Shown: in pieces, positions 1 through 10,691 of the stretch
Numbering within the stretch: position 1 is the stretch's first letter
Layout: the number at the start of each line of letters is the position of its first letter
From: Porogramme epimiltina
Taxonomy: Eukaryota > Basidiomycota > Agaricomycetes > Polyporales > Polyporaceae
Assembly: GCA_900155495.1 (NCBI GenBank)
Contig: FTLJ01000428.1
Coordinates: forward strand, 120,377 to 184,376
DNA: 64,000 nucleotides
Reading direction: 5' to 3'
Notes under the pieces: model-generated
The model's database searches: none
Told to the model about the DNA's origin: nothing
Seen by the model: only the letters and a program-made list of their open reading frames with translations
Made by a program: the position numbers and the translations under genes

Positions 1-1875
1 TCTACGCGCTCTACGCTGGCCTAGTCTGGACGTTTTCCTGGAAGGGTTGGTGCCTATTCGGGCTCGCGCTCTGTGAGGTCAGACCCAGTGACCGTTCCAC
101 CCCCCTGCGCCCCTTATCTCATCTCCCCTTCCCCACTAGGTATTCTTCAGCGTGTATCACTACAACCTCACCGCTTTCATTTCTGGCCCCAGCCCCAATG
201 GCCCCGGCGACCTGCGTGAACTCCGTGCTGTCTTTCACCGCGTTCTCCAATCCGGCCTCGCCTCGCTGCCCGAGGACGGCTTCGACGAGGAATCCCTCGA
301 CGTCGACAGGCCTGGGAGTCCCGCAGAGAGCATCACCGCGCTGGAGTTCGATGACCCGAGGGCTATAGACTTCCGGAATTACCTTAGGACATGGTGCGTT
401 CGCTCGATGTTCTCACCTTTCTCGAGGGCTCACACGGGCCTCGAAAAGGTTTGGGAAAGCCCCATGGTCGTCCATTCGTCGACATGAGATGTATTCCTGG
501 CTTTATTGGTCCATCTTTAATGCACCGTTCGCCGGTATCGACAACGTCCCGCTACACGAGCAGAAGGCTCTCCAAGAGGTTACCCAGCTCATCGAGCTCC
601 GAGCAGGGGTTCAGATCCCCGAGGGATCCAACCCTGCAGCCACTCCTTTGCTCCTCACATTGGATCCCATCAATGTTTCATGGAGGCCCTTCGTATGGTA
701 CGCTGCAGTAGCGATTAGCAATACCCTTCTCCGCCGACGACTCCAGACAAAGTGGAATGCAAAGATTGCCGTGTACAAGGACCTGGAGTGAGTGCCATCC
801 GCGGAGCCACACGGGCATATACTGTGTTATTGACACTTTGCCCCAGGTATGTGCTCCGCGTGCCCTCGGGATGGAATGCCGCTACTGGTTCGCGCCCGAT
901 CGTCTTCATGCATGGCCTCGGCCTCGGTTTGTCCCAGTATTTCCGGTTCATTCAGCACCTATTCGTGGCGCTTCCGGATCAGCCGGTCCTCATCCCCCTT
1001 CTCCCCCACGTCAGCCAAGAGCTTCTCCACCCCCGCTTCTTGCGCCCAATGGGGAGGGTTGAGATGTCCCAGCATCTCGCGGAGTTGATCGAGGAGCTCG
1101 GATGGGCCGAGCTGGACGACACCTCCGCGGATTCATCGGACTCTGAAGCTCCTAAGTCCAAGGCCAGTCCCGCGAAGAAAGGTGTCACAATGTTGAGCCA
1201 CTCCAAGTCAGCAAAGTTCGCGGAATTGTCTGTGCGCCGGGCTGACACTTCACACAGCGGTTCCTTCGGACACGCATGGCTGCTCAAGGCCCATGCCAAC
1301 ATGATCACCCGCTCGTGTTTCGTCGACCCTGTGACGTTCTGTTCATGGGAAGGCGGTATGTTCTTTCTTTGCCGAGGAAAATTTTCCAACGCGCTCATAA
1401 CTCCTTCGTAGACCTGTGTTATAATTTCATTTACCGGCCGTGTGCGAATGTGCGTGGCAGTGGGCCCGCTGCCCACGATTCTCAGACTGACCCCAGTTCT
1501 TATAGGGTTTGGATCTGATCATTAAGTACTTTGTCGGCACGGAACTGGGCGTGGCAAACTTCCTTCAGCGCCATTTCGATTGGTCCTCGAATGCTCTGTG
1601 GTACGAGGAGATCCCGAACGCGAGGGACCCCCAAAAGACGATGTTCGTCCTTGGTGGGAAGGATTCAATCATTGATGCTAATGTGAGTCGCCACGGTGCC
1701 CTGGATTCTGGGTGGAAGTCCCTGATGATCTTCCCAGCGCGTCAAGCGATACCTGACATCCCATGGGGTCCGGAAGGGACTCCGATTTGACCCCAATGGT
1801 CATCACGGAGAGGCCCTGCTCGCGATCTCGCCATTCCACAACGAGATAGTTCAGTGGTTGCGGAACGAGAGTTGA
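1..1875 (+). CDS. Alpha/beta-hydrolase fold protein, 5' end outside the window
   Basis: Seven exons are visible: 1-77, 140-393, 449-787, 847-1355, 1412-1449, 1506-1682 and 1738-1875 (stop TGA). They give at least 509 residues, and the start lies upstream of the window. The N-terminal part is hydrophobic with aromatic stretches, suggesting membrane segments before a lumenal or cytosolic hydrolase domain. The core shows the oxyanion-type HGLGLG segment after a V-F-M strand, followed further on by a DLCYNFIYRP block, a GGKDS segment that probably carries the acid residue, and an FDPNGHHGE segment that probably carries the catalytic histidine. A serine-rich insertion follows the E-L-G-W helix. 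The exon 2 to 3 junction splits a tryptophan codon (TG|G) and restores a continuous frame. The substrate cannot be told from sequence. Such conserved fungal proteins are usually listed only as alpha/beta hydrolases. Confidence 0.8.
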
Positions 1876-2784
1876 TGCTTGGATTACGATCATGACTACT
1901 ACGACCATGAACTAATACGCTCTCCTGGACATGACAATTGGATGCACGACACGTCGGAACCTTGTTTAACTGCATTTATACCGTCGTATACCCCGCTTCG
2001 TGTTGTCACATGCTACACTACCGTTCGCACATCCTGCACAGATAATGGCCCCTCCCGTGTATCTCGCAAGATTGACTCTAGATCGCACTTCATAGATAGC
2101 ACGTCATATAGCTGCAAATTTCCATGTCCTCAACGATCGCGCACCGTCGAAGACCGAAATACGGCCACCCAGAATCCGCGCTGCGCCGTGCCCCCCGGCG
2201 GCGCGCAAGGGCGACCGCGACGCCGCCCATTCAGTTCGCTCGGGCCACCGGGGTGGTGGCGCGAGTCTTCTCTCGCTGCTCCGCACGGCCCTTCACCGCT
2301 TGAGTCCTATAACGGTGATGTGTGTACGCGGCGCGACGGGTTGGACCGCAGCGCGTGTGTGGGTGGGTGGAGGCCCTCCGCGGGGCGCAGTCCCCCTCCT
2401 CTCCTCCCGGGCGCCCGGGCGCCCGGGTCCTCCCGCCCTACGCCTGTTCTATGAAATCGGGGCGAGCGGGTGGCAGCTAGGGTGGGCATGGCCCCGATCA
2501 TTCCGGAAGACCCTGAGCAAATGCCCTACGCGGAGGCCCCTGGGGGAGGGGGCGGCGCGGACGTCTGGGGAACATGAGCCCGAAAAGCGCAGGCACCGCC
2601 AGTCCCTGCGCTGAGGACACAGGAGCGGCGACAAGGGGGGTTTTCGCTCCGTACGGTGCACCGTGGATCGCTTGGGGCAGGGCATCCCCCGTGACGCGTC
2701 ATAAGGAGTCGTAAGGAGCGCAAGGAGAGCGTGATCGCGCGATCGTATTAACTTCCTGCGCGAGGGAGCCAATACATTCGTTCA
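1876..2784. other. Gene-free stretch between convergent genes
   Basis: This is the 3' flank of the hydrolase gene (+) and of the amidohydrolase gene (-). The middle part, about 2150-2640, is very GC-rich and includes a run of GCCCGG units near 2405-2430. Short open frames exist on both strands, but none has splice sites or residue patterns that look like a real protein. I see no RNA gene or repeat element here. Confidence 0.5.
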
Positions 2785-3983
2785 TTACGAGCGCAGCAGA
2801 ACCTTCGCGCTCTCCCGGACGACCTGATGTAGAAGTTCCCCGTCGGGGCTGTAGAAGGCTTCGAGGTTCTCGGTGAACCAGCGCGCCGTGTCAACGCTAA
2901 CTGCTACCGAGATCGGTGAATCAGTCCGAGAACTGTGGCGAAGACCGTAAGATGAGTACTACCCACCCGGGAAGTCCGTACCGTACAGAATGTGCTTTTC
3001 GTTCGTAAAGGTCTTCATCGCTGCCAAAGTAGGGTCGCTGGCGCTTAGCGCGGTGTCGAAGTAGAAACTCTTGAAGTCTTCCAGGATCTCATCTTTAGTG
3101 AGGGGACACCCCATGTGCGTGGATAGCGCAGCGACTCGGGGCGCGAGAAACGGGGTGCTCCCGCCAAGGTGGGCGAGGACGATCCTGACGTTTGAAAAAC
3201 GGCGTTTCTTCCCCGTAACGACCAGATGTGCCGCCGCCTTGAACGTCTCGTTTGGAACCTGCGGAAGTAAAAAAACAAAGCGAAGTCGCTCTGGTTCATT
3301 TCGCATGTCGTGACCTCAATGAGCGCGAAATGAGGTACTTCTGTTATCGGGATGCCTAAGAGGGGGTGCGGACAGGGCGTGGACGATGGGATCTGGGCGC
3401 CGTGGAGGAAGACCACGGCGGACCTCCTGTTTAGTTCTTCCCACACGGTGTCGAAGATGTCGTCACCTATGTACTCTTCTACCCGTTTAACACTCGCACG
3501 CCGTGACAAGACGGAACACTCACTGGCGTCAAGGCCCGAGCCGTACAGTGACGGCAGGCTCACCCCAACCGCGTTCAGCTCGTCCATCGCGAAACGTATT
3601 TCTTCAATGGAGCCTGCATCCGTGATCGAGTGAGAAGGGACCGGGCCCTTAGATGGCCCCTGCACACCTTGGGAATCGAAAAGGTTCGGCGTGCACGCGA
3701 AGAAGGCGAATCGGCCTGGATGATCTGCACAGATCCGGGCTGCGTACTCATTGTATCTCCGCGCCGCCGCGCGGTTTTCTGCGCATGCGGGGCCCCCAGG
3801 CATCCCGGCGGGATAAGATAGAACCGCGAGGTCGATCCCCAGGCGGGCCATGGCGCGAAGGCTGATCTCCGGAGTCCACGGGAGGTTCTCCGGTGGGGTC
3901 TTGAATCCCACGTTCTCGCTTGCTTTTGTTTTGTCGAGCCATGGGGGGAAGATGTGGTGGTGGATGTCGATGCGGCCAGTCAT
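2785..3983 (-). CDS. Amidohydrolase of the ACMSD (metal-dependent decarboxylase) family
   Basis: The five exons, read on the minus strand, are 3983-3668, 3613-3524, 3478-3339, 3258-2967 and 2903-2785 (stop TAA). They sum to 957 nt, or 318 residues, a normal length for the family. The start MTGRIDIHHHIFPPW puts the metal-binding HxH motif at residues 8-10. Further family blocks are FAFFACTPNL, VWEELNRR, VVFLHGAQ (metal-ligand histidine), VLAHLGGSTPFL and HILYGTDFP (metal-ligand aspartate). Together they outline a TIM-barrel amidohydrolase-2 enzyme. Relatives include aminocarboxymuconate-semialdehyde decarboxylase and 6-methylsalicylate or gamma-resorcylate decarboxylases, so non-oxidative decarboxylation of an aromatic or semialdehyde acid is likely, but the substrate is not readable. 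The intron at 3479-3523 is only 45 nt. The next gene on the same strand starts over 1.2 kb away, at 5243. Confidence 0.85.
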
Positions 3984-4239
3984 GCCTGCTTCAGCTTTGA
4001 GAGGAGGGCGGGAAGGAGGCCAGGATACCCAGTCGACTCGAATATATATTGCTCCTTGGATTAGAAGGCCCAGTAGTCAAAATGCGAAGCATGGAGATTG
4101 GTTCAGCGGACGCCAGTGAACGAATGGCACACGGAGAGCTGTTACAAACTGCATGCATTGATTACTTCTCCATGCGTCATACAAATCTGTGCGACGACAG
4201 ACTTTGTACCTCTCGACTCCTCGGGTCCTAACATGCAAT

Positions 4240-5243
4240 TTACTTCCTCTGGAACTCCTTGCACTCGTCGTCGGCCCAGTTGACGAACTTGCCGGAGAGC
4301 GAATTCGGAGCTTGCAGAGCCAAGGCGGCGGCGACGTGACCCGCGTCGTAAGGGTCTACGAGCTCTCCCTTCTCGTAGGCCTCTACGAACCTCTGAATGG
4401 ACTCGGATGGCATCACGGACGGGCCTTTGTCGCGGAGCAAAGCTTGCATCTACCCGAGAGACGGTTGAGCCAGCGATACATCGAAGAGAGGTGTCAGTGT
4501 GCTCACCGGCGTGTTGACCATGCCGGGACGCAACGCAACAAATGTCACATCAGGCTCCTCCCTTGCGATAGTCCTTACGCAGGGGCATCAGACTAATCAT
4601 CCATATCGGAGGACACTTGTGTGGGGTGTACCTGCACAGACTGTTCATGGCTGCCTTGCCGGCGTTGTATGCGCCCCAGGTGGGGATGTTGCCAGTAGCC
4701 GCACCCGAGCTCATGAAGACGACGCGGCCTCCGAGCGAGCTCTTGCGCAGCTCGGGGAGGGTGGCCCGGAGGGCGGTGATGAGCGAGAAGAAGTTGGTGT
4801 CGAAGTGCTGCCTCCACTGCTCGACCGACACATCGTCGGACGCGATCTTGCCCAGAGGTTCGAGCGTGCCCGCGTTGAGAATGACGCCGTCAATGCCTTT
4901 GTATTTCTCCACCCCCTGGGATACAGCGGTGCGAACAGCAGCGGGATCGGTACTACGCTCCTCGCGATGCTGAGGACGCGAGAACAGGACGAGGCGCGAT
5001 GGGGCACGTACACATCACATTCCAACGCCATCAGTGACTCTCCGTGGGCATCCATGAGGCCTTGGAGGTCGGGGCCCCTCGTGCGCGATAACGCGACCAC
5101 GTTCGCGTCAAAGGTGCCCAGGAGGAGTTTCGCGATGGCGAAACCGAGGCCTCTGTGGCGAGAGATCAGCGGCGGCCGAGTGGAATCGGACGGTGCATGC
5201 ACTTGGACGCGCCGGTAAGGAGGACGGTGGGCTTTGGCGGCAT
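4240..5243 (-). CDS. Short-chain dehydrogenase/reductase (SDR)
   Basis: Five exons (5243-5203, 5152-5014, 4969-4632, 4573-4507, 4449-4240) sum to 795 nt, or 264 residues. The product is a classical SDR. The N-terminal MPPKPTVLLTGASKGLGFAI carries the TGxxxGxG dinucleotide-binding turn, LNAG lies at the end of strand beta-4, and the catalytic serine is in FMSSGAA, 13 residues before the YNAGK (YxxxK) pair. RPGMVNTP follows, the position that touches the nicotinamide. The first exon is only 41 nt and splits the lysine codon of the glycine-rich turn. General similarity is to the small cytosolic fungal ketoreductases of the Irc24 or sepiapterin-reductase type. The substrate is not predictable. 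It is divergent from PDB1 across 256 bp. Confidence 0.85.
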
Positions 5244-5499
5244 GGGCGGCGGTGCGTCGTGGGCGGAGGAGAGGGGGGCGGGCTTGGGCGACTGGGAAGG
5301 TCGTCCGATCGCGAGTGGGACGACGGCGCGGACGGTGAGAACCTTTGGGGCGCGACAGCCGCGGGCGCCTCGCAATTTCTGTCTGCGTCCCGAGCGCGTC
5401 CGAGCGAGAGCCACCTCACACCCCCACCCAAAATCTCGCCTCACTCCGTCCTCTCCTCTGCCCCCTTCCCTCCCTCCCCCCGCCTGCCGTCCAAAAGCC
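5244..5499. promoter_or_regulatory. Divergent promoter region, SDR / PDB1
   Basis: These 256 bp separate the start codons of the SDR gene (-) and PDB1 (+), so both 5' regions must fit here. The PDB1 side carries a strong pyrimidine tract at about 5440-5490 (repeated CCCTCC/CCTTCC), a common basidiomycete leader feature just before the start codon. I see no clear TATA box. Shared regulation of the two genes is possible but is inference. Confidence 0.5.
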
Positions 5500-6882
5500 A
5501 TGGCCTCGCGCGCATTCTCCCGTCTCGCCCCCGCCCTCTCACACGCCCGGTCAGCGCGGCCAGTCGGGGCGCGCATTGCGCGTGCTTATGCGACGCAGAG
5601 CGAGCATACGGTCTGTTCCGTCTTCTATCCGTACGTGCTGGCTCCGCTCATGCTTCTTGTCATAGATGACGGTCCGTGAGGCATTAAACTCTGCGATGGA
5701 GGAGGAGATGCTGCGGGACGAGAAGGTCTTCGTCCTCGGTGAGGAAGTCGCGCGGTACAACGGTGCATACAAGGCACGCATTCAAGTTGCACGTTCGACG
5801 GCTCTCGCTCATAGAGTTACTCCAGGTCACCAAGGGTCTCCTTGACAAGTTCGGCGAGAAGCGGGTCGTCGACACCCCCATTACTGAGATGGGTTTCGCT
5901 GGCCTCGCTATCGGCTCTGCGTTCGGCGGCCTGCGTCCAGTGTGCGTCACACACGCCCCCGCTCATGAAAGCCACACCTACTGAAACCTTGTCTCCCTTC
6001 AGTTGCGAGTTCATGACCTTCAACTTCGCGATGCAGGCCATTGACCAGATCGTCAACTCGGCCGCCAAGACACACTACATGTCCGGTGGTGTCATCTCCT
6101 GCCCCATTGTCTTCCGTGGTCCCAACGGTGCCGCCGCCGGTGTCGCGGCGCAGCACTCACAAGACTACGCTTCGTGGTATGGCCAGATCCCTGGTCTCAA
6201 GGTTGTGAGCCCGTGGAGTGCGGAGGACTGCAAGGGTCTGCTTAAGGTGAGTCAACTGCGCGGCGCAGGGGAGTATATGCGGCCGTTCTAAATTCAATAT
6301 CTCTAGGCGGCCATCCGTGACCCCAACCCCGTCGTGTTCCTTGAGAACGAGCTGATGTACGGTGTGACCTTCCCCATGTCCTCCGAGGCCATGTCGGACG
6401 AGTTCCTCCTTCCCATCGGCAAGGCGAAGATTGAGCGCGAGGGCAGCGACGTCACCATCATCGCACACAGCAAGATGGTCGGTCACTCCGTCGAGGCCGC
6501 TGACGAGCTCGCCAAGGAGGGCATCAAGGCAGAGGTCATCAACCTGCGCTCCATCCGCCCTCTCGACATCGAGACGATTAAGGCGTCGCTCAAGAAGACC
6601 AACCGCGTCGTTATTGTTGAGGGCGGTTTCCCCGCGTTCGGTGTCGGCAGCGAGATCTGCGCGCAGATCGTCGAGAGTGAGGCGTTTGACTACCTCGACG
6701 CACCCGTTGAGCGTGTCACCGGCGCCGACGTCCCTACCCCCGTATGTATACATTTGCTATAACCTGTGCGTGCCTCGCTTACGCCCCGATTCCAGTACGC
6801 CGTCAACCTCGAGAACCTCACGTTCCCGGACACCCCCGTCATCATCAAGGCCGCTAAGCGCGCTCTTTACCGGAGCAACTAA
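5500..6882 (+). CDS. PDB1: Pyruvate dehydrogenase E1 component, beta subunit, mitochondrial
   Basis: Six exons (5500-5610, 5666-5773, 5826-5941, 6003-6246, 6307-6741, 6796-6882) sum to 1101 nt, or 366 residues, the usual length. The first 33 or so residues are Arg/Ala/Ser-rich with no acids, a typical mitochondrial presequence. The mature part begins with [14 protein letters not shown], then [32 protein letters not shown], the [18 protein letters not shown] block, and [11 protein letters not shown] with the conserved histidine. The C-terminal transketolase domain holds [15 protein letters not shown] and [11 protein letters not shown] and ends in ALYRSN. With E1 alpha, E2 and E3 it converts pyruvate to acetyl-CoA in the matrix. 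The intron 5774-5825 needs a GC donor (AAG|GCACGC). The only nearby GT donor, at 5763, would shift the frame. Confidence 0.96.
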
Positions 6883-7075
6883 ACTTGTGCGCTGGCCGCA
6901 GGTGAGGATGTATTAGGGTAGAGGATGGTAGAGTGCCTTTGGCGTCGTGGGTGTTCTAGACTTTATATTACAGATCATGTTGCTATCATTGCACTGCTAC
7001 TCTACATATCTTCTACAATCCTCGTGGGGTGTGCTTCTAATCTTTTCGCCGAGCTTCGACCGCAGGGTGATGCTG

Positions 7076-9740
7076 TCATGCCTGCTGCCCGAGCGCGCGC
7101 AGACGGATGCGGACTGCGTTCGCGTGGGCATCGAGGCCCTCGCAATCTGCGAGGGTGGCCACGATGGGCCCCAGACCCTTGAGGCCGTCCGCAGTGATTG
7201 CTTGCGACGTTATGTGCTTCTGGAACGAGAGTGTATTGACGCCGCTGAATTGACGTGCATACCCGTTGGTGGGCAGAGTGTGGTTCGTCCCCGACGCGTA
7301 GTCTCCGCAACTGCAACACATGCGTGATCAGAACAGCACCCCAGCGCCGCTGTGTGGCGCGGAATGGACGAACGTACCTCTCCGGAGAGTAGGGTCCGAC
7401 GAATACACTGCCCGCGTTCTCTACCGCAGCAACGGCGGCCGGGGCATCCTCGAGGTGGAGAATGAGGTGCTCGGGCGCGTAGTCGTTGGAGAACGCGATC
7501 GCCTCCTCGACCGTGCGGACCTTGACGATGATGCTCTTCGGGATGGACTCGCGCACGATCTCGACGCGGGGCAGCGCACGCGCCTGGCGGTCGACCTCGG
7601 CCTCGATCTCCGCAATGCGCGCGTCGTCGAGGCCGACGGCGACGAGCACGACCTGCGAGTCGACGCCGTGCTCGGCCTGCGAGAGCAGGTCGGCGGCGAC
7701 GAAGGCGGGCACGGCGGTCGCGTCCGCGGCGACGAGGACCTCGCTCGGGCCCGCGGGCATGTCGATCGCGACGAGCGCGTCCGTGTCGTTCTGGACGAGC
7801 ATCTTGGCCGCGGTCACCCACTGGTTGCCGGGGCCGAAGATCTTGTCGACCTTGGGCACGCTCGCGGTGCCGTACGCGAGCGCGGCGACGGCCTGCGCGC
7901 CGCCCGCGCGGAGCACGGCGGACGCGCCGACGAGCTGCGCGGCGTAGAGCACCTCGGGCGAGACGGAGCCGTCGGCGCGCGGGGGCGTCGCGAGCACGAT
8001 CTCGCGGCAGCCGGCGACCTGCGCGGGGACGCCGAGCATGAGCGCGGTCGAGGGGAGGATGGCGGTGCCGCCGGGGACGTAGAGCCCGACGCGGGCGATG
8101 GGGCGCGCGAAGCGCGAGCAGACGACGCCGGGCATCGTCTCGACGGTGAGCGTGCCCCCGGCGGCCTGCGCGGCGTGGAACGTGCGGATGTTCGCGTAGG
8201 CGGCGTCGATCGCGGACCGGATGTCGTCGGGGAGTGCGGTCGCCTCGGGCGCGAAGGGGGGGCGGAGGATGGGGGAGGGGAGTGTGGCCTTGTCGAAGCG
8301 CGCGGTGAGCTCGAGGAGGGCCGTGTCGCCGCGCGTGCGGACGTCGTCGACAATGGGTTTGACCTTTGCGATCATCTCGTCCGACTTGAGCACTGGCCGG
8401 CGGAGAAGCTGGGCGCGTTCTGCGGGCGATGCTGCCGCGAGGTCGTAGCTGCGCATGCGAATGGGTGCATCAGGGCCGATCGCGACCACAGGTGCAGGAA
8501 CGGGAGCCTTCGGTGCTTCAGGGGCAGCTGCACTCGGGCCGTTGCTAGAGGACGCAGCGGGCGAGGCCTGTTGTTCCCATTGAGGTTTTGCGTTGCCCGG
8601 CCTGCGCGTTACCTTCTTCGCCTTCATGTCGAGGGAGCGCTCGATGTCTGCTACGCCGACACCTGCAGCTACGCACCGCGTGAGGGCGAAGTAAAGTAGG
8701 TCTGCGGCCTCGAACGCGGCCTCTTCCTTCGTCTGCGCGCCACACAGTTCGTCCGCCTCTTCCATGATCTTCGCACGCAGGAGCGCGGGGTCGGCAAAGA
8801 GACGGCGGGTGTACGAACCCTCGGGCGCAGACGCCAGTCGCGCCTGGAGCGTGCGCTCGAGCCCCGCGAGCCCCGCGAGGTCGCCCGCACCGAAGCAGGT
8901 CGCGCGCTCCCGGTGGCAGAAGCCGGCGCCGTGCTGGACCACGGCGAACTCGAGCGCGTCGGCGTCGCAGTCGAGGCGGATGTGGACGATGTCCTGCGTC
9001 GCGCCGGACGTCTCGCCTTTGCGCCAAAGCCCGTGCTTGCGGGACTGGTAGACGCCCTTGCCGGTGAGGATGCTCTCCTTAACAGACTCGGGCGAGGAGT
9101 AGACGAGCCCGAGCGTCCGCCCGCCGTCGGGGAAAGAGGACACCACAGTGGGGAAGAGGCCATCATTGCGGTCCGAGGTAATGGTCGCTAGGAATGCGTC
9201 CGCGACATTGATCTGTGAGTTCCCGGACGCCGCGAGGGTGAGGAGTGAAGTGGAGATTACAAGTGTGGTGCCAACGCCCTGGAGGCCGCGAATGGTAGAC
9301 CGTGACGGGGGTCCGGAGGTTGTTGTGGGTAGCACATAGACTGTTGCACCGGCAAAGAAACGTGAAAAAGAGGCAATAAAATCTACATCGACCGAAGGGG
9401 TCTTGATGAAGACGCCGGATACGCCGTTGCGGATTTTATCTGAGACGGCGGAAACATTCCCAACGTCAAGGAGGAGGAGGAGTCTCTCTTCGGGCAAGAG
9501 TCCTATAAGATCTTTTGCTAGTGGGAGGGGGAGAATGACCTTGTCCGCGCCATGGTCGAGTGCAGAAATGACTTGGTCTTGGGATGACTCGTTGTCAAAG
9601 AGGATGTACCGGGAGGCATTTTGGGGGAGAGATGCGGGGTCGTCGTAGATTGAGGGGAGTACGATGGGGCCTATCCGTGCGAGGGCTGCAAGGAGAGGAG
9701 CATCGTTGAGGTCGTCGACGAGAGGGAGGAAGACCGACAT
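7076..9740 (-). CDS. HIS4: Trifunctional histidine biosynthesis protein (PRA-cyclohydrolase / PRA-pyrophosphohydrolase / histidinol dehydrogenase)
   Basis: Two exons, 9740-7378 and 7310-7076, give 865 residues, slightly longer than the yeast protein. Residues 1 to about 225 form the divergent N-terminal region found in fungal His4. The HisI-like cyclohydrolase part follows, with [12 protein letters not shown] and [11 protein letters not shown], and then the HisE-like pyrophosphohydrolase part with [12 protein letters not shown]. An Ala/Pro-rich linker leads to HisD, about residue 430 onward, with [35 protein letters not shown] and NDYAPEHLI. The zinc and active-site end, [20 protein letters not shown], is split by the single intron (7311-7377) inside the serine codon. 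It catalyses steps 2, 3 and the last two oxidations of histidine synthesis. It is divergent from the Argonaute gene. Confidence 0.97.
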
Positions 9741-10691
9741 TGTGCGCCGGGGAGATGGGATAGACGAAATTGGTGATCACAGATCTGGAGGAGACGCGCT
9801 GCAGACTGCAGTGCTCGCCACTCCTCCCCCTATGGATCTAGATCCTACGCCAGATTTCTGACTCGGTCCCGCGATCCTTGCCCGTCCCTTTCACTTCTGC
9901 AGGTGGGCAAATAGACACCCTTCACTCAACGCGGTGCAGGAACTGCGGTGAACCAACTAAACCGCGGCCGTGGCAGAAACAAAGGTACAAGACTGGAAAA
10001 TGATGCAAGCTCTTTGCTAGTCCGCGCGTTAAGCATAACTGACACCAGTCCCCCGGGTCGTGGGTTCAAGGCGGGCCATATAGGAAGGTTGGAGATCGAC
10101 CGGCGTAGGTCGATTGCCCGTCCTGTACTTTTTTCTATGCAGCACAACGCCTCCATGGTGTTGGTAGAGGTCGCAGAAATCGCGTCGGCACTCTGGCGCC
10201 CATAGATGTTAAGGAACGCTTGGGCCGGTACCGCAGTAATTTATATGAAAACCTGACGGCGGGCGGCATGAGAAGGCGATACATGAGCGCTGAGGTCTCT
10301 GGGGTGGCCAGAGAGTCGGGGGGCGGAGGACGCGAGAGGGATGTGTGGTTGTGGCACCAGACAGCCTGCAGGGCAGCCAGGAGCAGGACCACAGGCCGAC
10401 CACAGAGCGTGGAGGTGGAGAGGCGCCGGGCGCGGGACGCGACAATTGAGACGCGACGCGTCAACGACGCCCAACAAAGCGGATGGTACACCGCCGCCCG
10501 TGCACAAGCCTCCCTTTGCCCCAGGCTCCCGCCTCGGCCATCGGTCCCTGCAGCACAAAGCCTCTGTGCCCCCTCGCCATATAAATACACGCGCATTCCT
10601 TCCCCGCCCTCCCACTTCCGTCGTATCTTCTCCGAAGCTTCTCAGAAAATCTCGCCCGTCCTCTCCCTTTCAGTACAACCTCATCGCGAAC
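9741..10691. promoter_or_regulatory. Divergent promoter region, HIS4 / Argonaute, with TATA box
   Basis: The region is 951 bp and holds no convincing gene. On the Argonaute side a TATA box, TATAAATA, lies at 10580-10587, about 105 bp before the ATG, followed by a pyrimidine-rich stretch (about 10597-10620) suited to transcription start. A tRNA-like GGTTCAA string near 10065 was examined and rejected. I saw no TGACTC-type general amino-acid-control element, but the search was by eye. Confidence 0.55.

Noticed and set aside
2300..2614. Overlapping frames in GC-rich DNA near 2.4 kb
   Set aside because: They depend on the GCCCGG-rich segment, occur on both strands and show no protein-like residue pattern.
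6157..6753. 198-codon minus frame across PDB1
   Set aside because: It overlaps the conserved PDB1 exon 5 and contains the complement of its codons.
7320..8699. 459-codon open frame on the + strand
   Set aside because: It is antisense to the conserved HisD part of HIS4; the long frame comes from high third-position GC, and its residues (Arg, Asp, Gly, Glu) have no domain pattern.
10015..10085. tRNA-like strings (GGTCGTGGGTTCAAGGC and an upstream TAGTCCGC...TTAAGC)
   Set aside because: The T-stem does not pair (GTGGG against CGGGC), no acceptor stem can be formed and the anticodon arm has only a 4-bp stem with a 4-nt loop.
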